A program made the position numbers and the translations under genes. A model generated the notes under the pieces. It saw only the letters and a program-made list of their open reading frames with translations. It made no database searches and was not told where the DNA came from. 36,336 nt of DNA from Coriobacteriia bacterium (GTDB lineage: Bacteria; Actinomycetota; Coriobacteriia; Anaerosomatales; PALSA-660): assembly GCA_025361445.1 (NCBI GenBank), contig JANYLP010000001.1:1-36336 (forward strand), given 5' to 3'. Within the stretch, counting starts at the first letter, position 1. Every line of letters begins with the position of its first letter. This document shows positions 32,330 through 36,336 of the stretch, one piece after another.

Positions 32330-32619
32330 GCCTCCCGTGTGTGCGAGAGGACGTTGCGGTAACCGTCTGCGCCGTAGTGAAGCGCGCGGCTCACACGGCT
32401 GATCGTCGTCGTCGAAGCCCCGGTGACTTCAGTGATGCGGTCGTAGTGCTCGCCGTCGGACAGCATCCTCGCCACTTCGAGGCGCTGCGCCATCTCCTGG
32501 ATCTCGCGGACCGTGCAGACGTCCTGCAGGAACGCGTACACGTCATCCGGGTCGCCGAGGGACGCGAAGGCGGCCATGAGCCGCTCGACATCGGGGGTGC
32601 GAAGACGGTCAGCGTGCAT
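32326..32619 (-). CDS. YerC/YecD-like TrpR-family DNA-binding protein
   Basis: DVYAFLQDVCTVREIQEMAQRLEVARMLSDGEHYDRITEVTGASTTTISRVSRALHYGADGYRNVL. Confidence 0.9.
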
Positions 32620-32759
32620 TACGTTCGAGGCCTCCGCCCGGGGTCCGTCGAGGGTTCGAGTGCGCCTCCGATGGTAGCACCGCGGGGTGACACGCGACCC
32701 CGATTCCGGACCCCGCCCGTCACATTATCGAGGGACGAGCGGACGCGCGGAACCGCTCG

Positions 32760-33413
32760 TCAGGCCATGCCGAAACGGCGGGCATAGGCGGCCGAGAGAG
32801 CGTAGACCGGAAGCCACCACGAGGACGTGATCATGAGGAGTTCCCCCTGGTCGAGTCGCATCGATGAGGCGAGCGGACCGGTGGGCGCCAGCGCCATCGA
32901 GAGCGCCACAGCGACCACGATGAGCCCCGCTACCATCAGCGCAGCGCGTAGCCAGAGCCCGGCCTTCACGAAGCGCACTAGTTCCACGACGAGTGGCGCG
33001 CTCACGATCGCAAGAGAGACCGCGGACAGCGCCCCCGTGGCCGACAGGTTGCGACCGACGCCTTCCCGGAACATGAGGATCAGGAAGGGGGTCAGCACAA
33101 CGGTCGAGATGATGCTGACCACGCTGGCCACGAGCGTCAGGACGACCATCCGCAGGGGTAGCGTCCGGGCCTTCCCGTAGCGATCGACGAGGAGCAGAGA
33201 CAGCGCTGTGAGCACCGGTGGCATGACCAGCGCGATCATGTAGACGTCCGTGAAGGCGTACTTGGACTGCGTACCGAGCACGAACATCTCGATCGCCAGG
33301 AACAGCGCTCCGAGCGCGTACGCAAGCGAATATGTCCTGAGGAGCGGCGGAGTGTCCTGAGTGTCAACGTCTGGTCGAGCTATCGACTTGGACATCTCGG
33401 CCATCGCTTCCAT
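32760..33413 (-). CDS. Multi-pass membrane protein, hypothetical
   Basis: About six hydrophobic segments; ATG 33413 preceded by AGGAACTGAGA. Confidence 0.72.
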   Translation of the reverse strand: MEAMAEMSKSIARPDVDTQDTPPLLRTYSLAYALGALFLAIEMFVLGTQSKYAFTDVYMIALVMPPVLTALSLLLVDRYGKARTLPLRMVVLTLVASVVSIISTVVLTPFLILMFREGVGRNLSATGALSAVSLAIVSAPLVVELVRFVKAGLWLRAALMVAGLIVVAVALSMALAPTGPLASSMRLDQGELLMITSSWWLPVYALSAAYARRFGMA

Positions 33414-33610
33414 TCTCAGTTCCTTCCGGATACGCGCTCGTGTCGCCACCGAGCCTACACAGGATCGCCTGCGCCGCATATGACGGAAGTCAAACGGAGA
33501 AGTCCCCGCCGCCGTGCTGGCTGCGGTGCTGGGGGTATCATGCCTGCACGGTCGCGCCTTCGAGCGAGGCTCTCACTTCCGCCTCGCCGATCCCCACGGA
33601 GCAGCATCCG

Positions 33611-34993
33611 ATGTCAGGCCACAACAACGAGACCCCTCCCCCTGCGTTCGACTTCGACGCGGGCGTACCCACCTCGGTCGCGGAGGCGGAGTCGGATACC
33701 AACAGCCCGACGTACGATGTCGTGCGCCGAGGCGGGACCTTCGAGTCATTCCGGCACCGCGGCTACATGCTCTTCTGGAGCGGTGCGCTCGTGAGCAACG
33801 TCGGCACCTGGATGCAGGGAGCCGTGATCGCGCTCATCGCCTACAGCTTCCGGCGCTCCGAAGCCGACCTCGGGCTGGTCACCTTCGCTTCGCAGATCCC
33901 TAATCTGTTCCTGGCGCTGCCGGGCGGAGTCCTCGCGGATCGTCTCGACAAGCGCAAACTGATCATCTGGGCACAGGTACTCCTGATGTTCCAGGCGATC
34001 GCTTTCGGGATCCTGTATGTCACCGGGAACCTCAGCGCGAGTACACCGGTCGAGTCGCTCGCGATCGTGGGCGGACTTGGACTGATCGCCGGCGTTCTGA
34101 CCGCCCTGTCGTTTCCCGCGTGGCAGGCGATCATCCCGGACCTCGTGCCTCGCGAGAACCTCCTCAACGCGATCGCGCTCAACTCGGCTCAGTTCCAGTC
34201 CGCGCGCATGCTCGGCGGTGCCGCGGCACTCGGCGTGATCTTCCTCGTCGGACAGGCCGCGGGCATCGCCTATGTGTTCTGGATCAACGCGATCAGCTTT
34301 CTGTTCGTGATCGCAGCGCTCATGGCTGTGCGCACGTCCCCGCACTCGGCACCCGCGCGGCCGCAGAGCCAACACGAGGGGATGTGGAAGTCGCTCACCG
34401 AGGGAGTGCACTACTGCTTCACGCACCGCATGATCGGCATCGTGATCCTCAGCACGGCGATCCTGACGTTCGCGGGGATGCCGTACGTGGTGCTTATGCC
34501 ATCCGTCGCCGACAAGGTGCTCGGCTACCACGACTTCACCAACGTCTACACGGTGCTGTTCACGCTGAACGGGCTCGGGTCGCTCGTCGGCGCTCTCGTC
34601 GTGGCCAGCCTGCCTCACACGGTGCGCCGCGAGCGCCTGATGCGCTGGACGATCCTCGCGATGGCCCTGGTGCTCGTCGCCTTCGCGTTCACGCCCTGGC
34701 TGTGGCTCTCGGCGGTCCTGTCCGCTATCGCCGGAGCGTGCCTGCTGACGACGAACTCCCTGGCGAACACCTCCGTCCAGGCGAACGTTCCGCAACGCCT
34801 GCGAGGACGCGTGATGTCCGTCTTCATCATGTGCTTCCTCGGCGTGATGCCACTGTCGGCGGTCGCCTTCGGAGCGATCGCTGAGGCCGTCGGGCCGTCA
34901 TGGGCGATCGCGGGCGGCGCATTCGCGCTCCTTGGCTGGGCGCTCGTGCTCATCACGCGGCCGTCCCTGCTCACGCAGGACGCGCGGGACTAG
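33611..34993 (+). CDS. MFS transporter (EntS/MFS_3-like)
   Basis: FRHRGYMLFWSGALVSNVGTWMQGAVIALIAY, PGGVLADRLDKRKLI, QSARMLGGAAALGVIFLVG, LRGRVMSVFIMCFLGVMPLSAVAFGAIAE. Confidence 0.93.
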   Translation: MSGHNNETPPPAFDFDAGVPTSVAEAESDTNSPTYDVVRRGGTFESFRHRGYMLFWSGALVSNVGTWMQGAVIALIAYSFRRSEADLGLVTFASQIPNLFLALPGGVLADRLDKRKLIIWAQVLLMFQAIAFGILYVTGNLSASTPVESLAIVGGLGLIAGVLTALSFPAWQAIIPDLVPRENLLNAIALNSAQFQSARMLGGAAALGVIFLVGQAAGIAYVFWINAISFLFVIAALMAVRTSPHSAPARPQSQHEGMWKSLTEGVHYCFTHRMIGIVILSTAILTFAGMPYVVLMPSVADKVLGYHDFTNVYTVLFTLNGLGSLVGALVVASLPHTVRRERLMRWTILAMALVLVAFAFTPWLWLSAVLSAIAGACLLTTNSLANTSVQANVPQRLRGRVMSVFIMCFLGVMPLSAVAFGAIAEAVGPSWAIAGGAFALLGWALVLITRPSLLTQDARD

Positions 34994-35739
34994 ACCACGC
35001 GGCTGGTGAGTCCGCCGATGCCCTCGATGCGCACCTCGACGACGTCTCCGGAGTGGAGCTCCCCGATGCCGGACGGCGTGCCGGTGAGCACGATATCGCC
35101 GGGCAGCAACGTCATGACGTGGCTGATGAAGCTCACGAGTGTCGGCACGTCGAAGATCATGTCGCTGGTGCGAGCCGACTGGACGCACTCCCCGTTGACG
35201 AACGTCTCGAGCAGTAGATCCGAGGGATCGACGTCGGTCTCGACCCACGGTCCGAGCGGGCAGAATCCGTCGAACCCCTTGGCGCGCGTCCACTGGCCGT
35301 CGCGCTTCTGGATGTCGCGCGCGGTGACGTCGTTCGCGCAGGTGTAGCCGAGCACGAACGTGAGAGCATCTTCCGGACTGACCCGATGCGCCCGACGCCC
35401 CATCACGACGGCCAGCTCGCCCTCGTAGTCGACACGCCCGGCACCCACCGGGAGGTGGATATCGCCACAAGGGGCATTCATCGAGGTGGGTGGCTTGAGG
35501 AAGATGAGGGGTTCCTCGGGAAGCTCGTGGCCCATCTCGCTGGCGTGCGTCTTGTAGTTCACGCCGACGCACACGATCTTCGTGGGCATCGCGGGGGGCA
35601 TGAGGCGCGCCCCGACCATCGAGATCACGTCGTCGGTCTCCCACGCGGCGAACGGCTCGTCGGAGATGAGCGTGATGGTCGACGCGTCGGCCAGACCGTA
35701 TCGAACATCCTCGCCTGCGAAGACCCTGACGACCCGCAT
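34990..35739 (-). CDS. Fumarylacetoacetate hydrolase family protein
   Basis: VCVGVNYKTHASEMG, IFLKPPTSMNAPCGDI, VDYEGELAVVMGRRAHRVSPEDAL, GYTCANDVTARDIQ, GDIVLTGTPSGIGELHSGDVV. Confidence 0.94.
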   Translation of the reverse strand: MRVVRVFAGEDVRYGLADASTITLISDEPFAAWETDDVISMVGARLMPPAMPTKIVCVGVNYKTHASEMGHELPEEPLIFLKPPTSMNAPCGDIHLPVGAGRVDYEGELAVVMGRRAHRVSPEDALTFVLGYTCANDVTARDIQKRDGQWTRAKGFDGFCPLGPWVETDVDPSDLLLETFVNGECVQSARTSDMIFDVPTLVSFISHVMTLLPGDIVLTGTPSGIGELHSGDVVEVRIEGIGGLTSRVV

Positions 35740-35847
35740 CTGTGTTGCCTCTCGTGTGGGATGGCGCTGTCGGTTCCTAGCTGGTGATGTTCGCGTTGCG
35801 GGGGCGCTCCCCTGCTAGGTAGCCGGGATGGGCGGGGCAAAGAGAAA

Positions 35848-35871
35848 GCCCCGGTCCGTGTGGACCGGGGC
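35848..35871 (-). terminator. Rho-independent terminator for the multiheme cytochrome gene
   Basis: gccccggtcc-gtgt-ggaccggggc perfect 10-bp stem; minus strand continues TTTCTCTTT. Confidence 0.85.
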
Positions 35872-35898
35872 CTTCGGGCGCCAGAAGCCGGTGCGGAT

Positions 35899-36336
35899 CT
35901 AGTAGTGGCAGTCCCAGGTCTCGCAACCGTCGTTTCCCCAGCCGTGGTAGTTGAGCGGGGATGGGTTGGATGGATACACCGGCGGCGTCCCGTGGCAGTA
36001 TGAGCAGTCCGCCAATGTGTCGATGTTCCCCGGAGTACTGTGGCTGTACGCGCTATCTGCACTGCGGTGGCACGAGTCACAGTAGCCGTGGACAGGCATG
36101 TGAGACGCCAGTGAGTAGTAGACGTGGCAGCCTGAGGTGGAGCACACAAGCGTCAGTGGCGGCTTGCCTGTAGCGTGGCACGCTGCGCAACCGGACGCGG
36201 TGACGGAGTGGATCGCTGCCACGTTGGTGCCACCGGTATGGCAGTCGGCCCCTGTCGTGCAACCCGGGATGGTCGCGACGTGCCCGGTGTTCTGGGTCGC
36301 GTGGTACGGATGCGGCGATCCGGCCGCATGGCAGGT
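35899..36336 (-). CDS. Multiheme c-type cytochrome, C-terminal fragment (5' end beyond window)
   Basis: Translation from 36336: TCHAAGSPHPYHATQNTGHVATIPGCTTGADCHTGGTNVAAIHSVTASGCAACHATGKPPLTLVCSTSGCH...YCDSCH...DCSYCH...GCETWDCHY*; frame continues upstream of the ATG used in the ORF track. Confidence 0.88.
   Translation of the reverse strand, partial: TCHAAGSPHPYHATQNTGHVATIPGCTTGADCHTGGTNVAAIHSVTASGCAACHATGKPPLTLVCSTSGCHVYYSLASHMPVHGYCDSCHRSADSAYSHSTPGNIDTLADCSYCHGTPPVYPSNPSPLNYHGWGNDGCETWDCHY

Overview
This 36.3 kb window is high-GC bacterial DNA. The gene set (T-box-controlled trpB2, hisZ/short hisG, YerC-like regulator, archaeal-type class I FBA, multiheme cytochrome) suggests a Gram-positive or actinobacterial, Coriobacteriia-like genome; that taxonomic guess is inference. 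Most of the window is housekeeping: a complete compact his operon (hisZ-G-D-C-B-H-A-F-IE), dnaE, accDA, nadE, phosphofructokinase, class I aldolase, an MFS transporter and a FAH-family hydrolase. The accessory-like parts are: (1) a 5-gene minus-strand copper-handling cluster (1-6172). It comprises CopA with three HMA domains (running off the left edge and therefore missing from the ORF track), three consecutive proteins sharing a Cys...CGMxM cupredoxin domain on different N-terminal modules, and a small secreted Cys/Met/His-rich protein. (2) A large SPFH/flotillin-like protein with four visible internal N-terminal repeats and an 11-residue-repeat helix, an arrangement reminiscent of major vault protein. 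(3) A tryptophan T-box (UGG specifier) with a good promoter in front of a standalone trpB2-type gene. (4) An M48/HtpX-like protein that has lost its HExxH motif and is start/stop-overlapped with hisIE. (5) The C-terminal part of a multiheme cytochrome with mixed CX2CH/CX4CH/CX5CH motifs at the right edge. No CRISPR array, tRNA, rRNA or transposase was recognised. No wholly novel system could be demonstrated; the copper cluster and the repeat-SPFH protein are the best leads.
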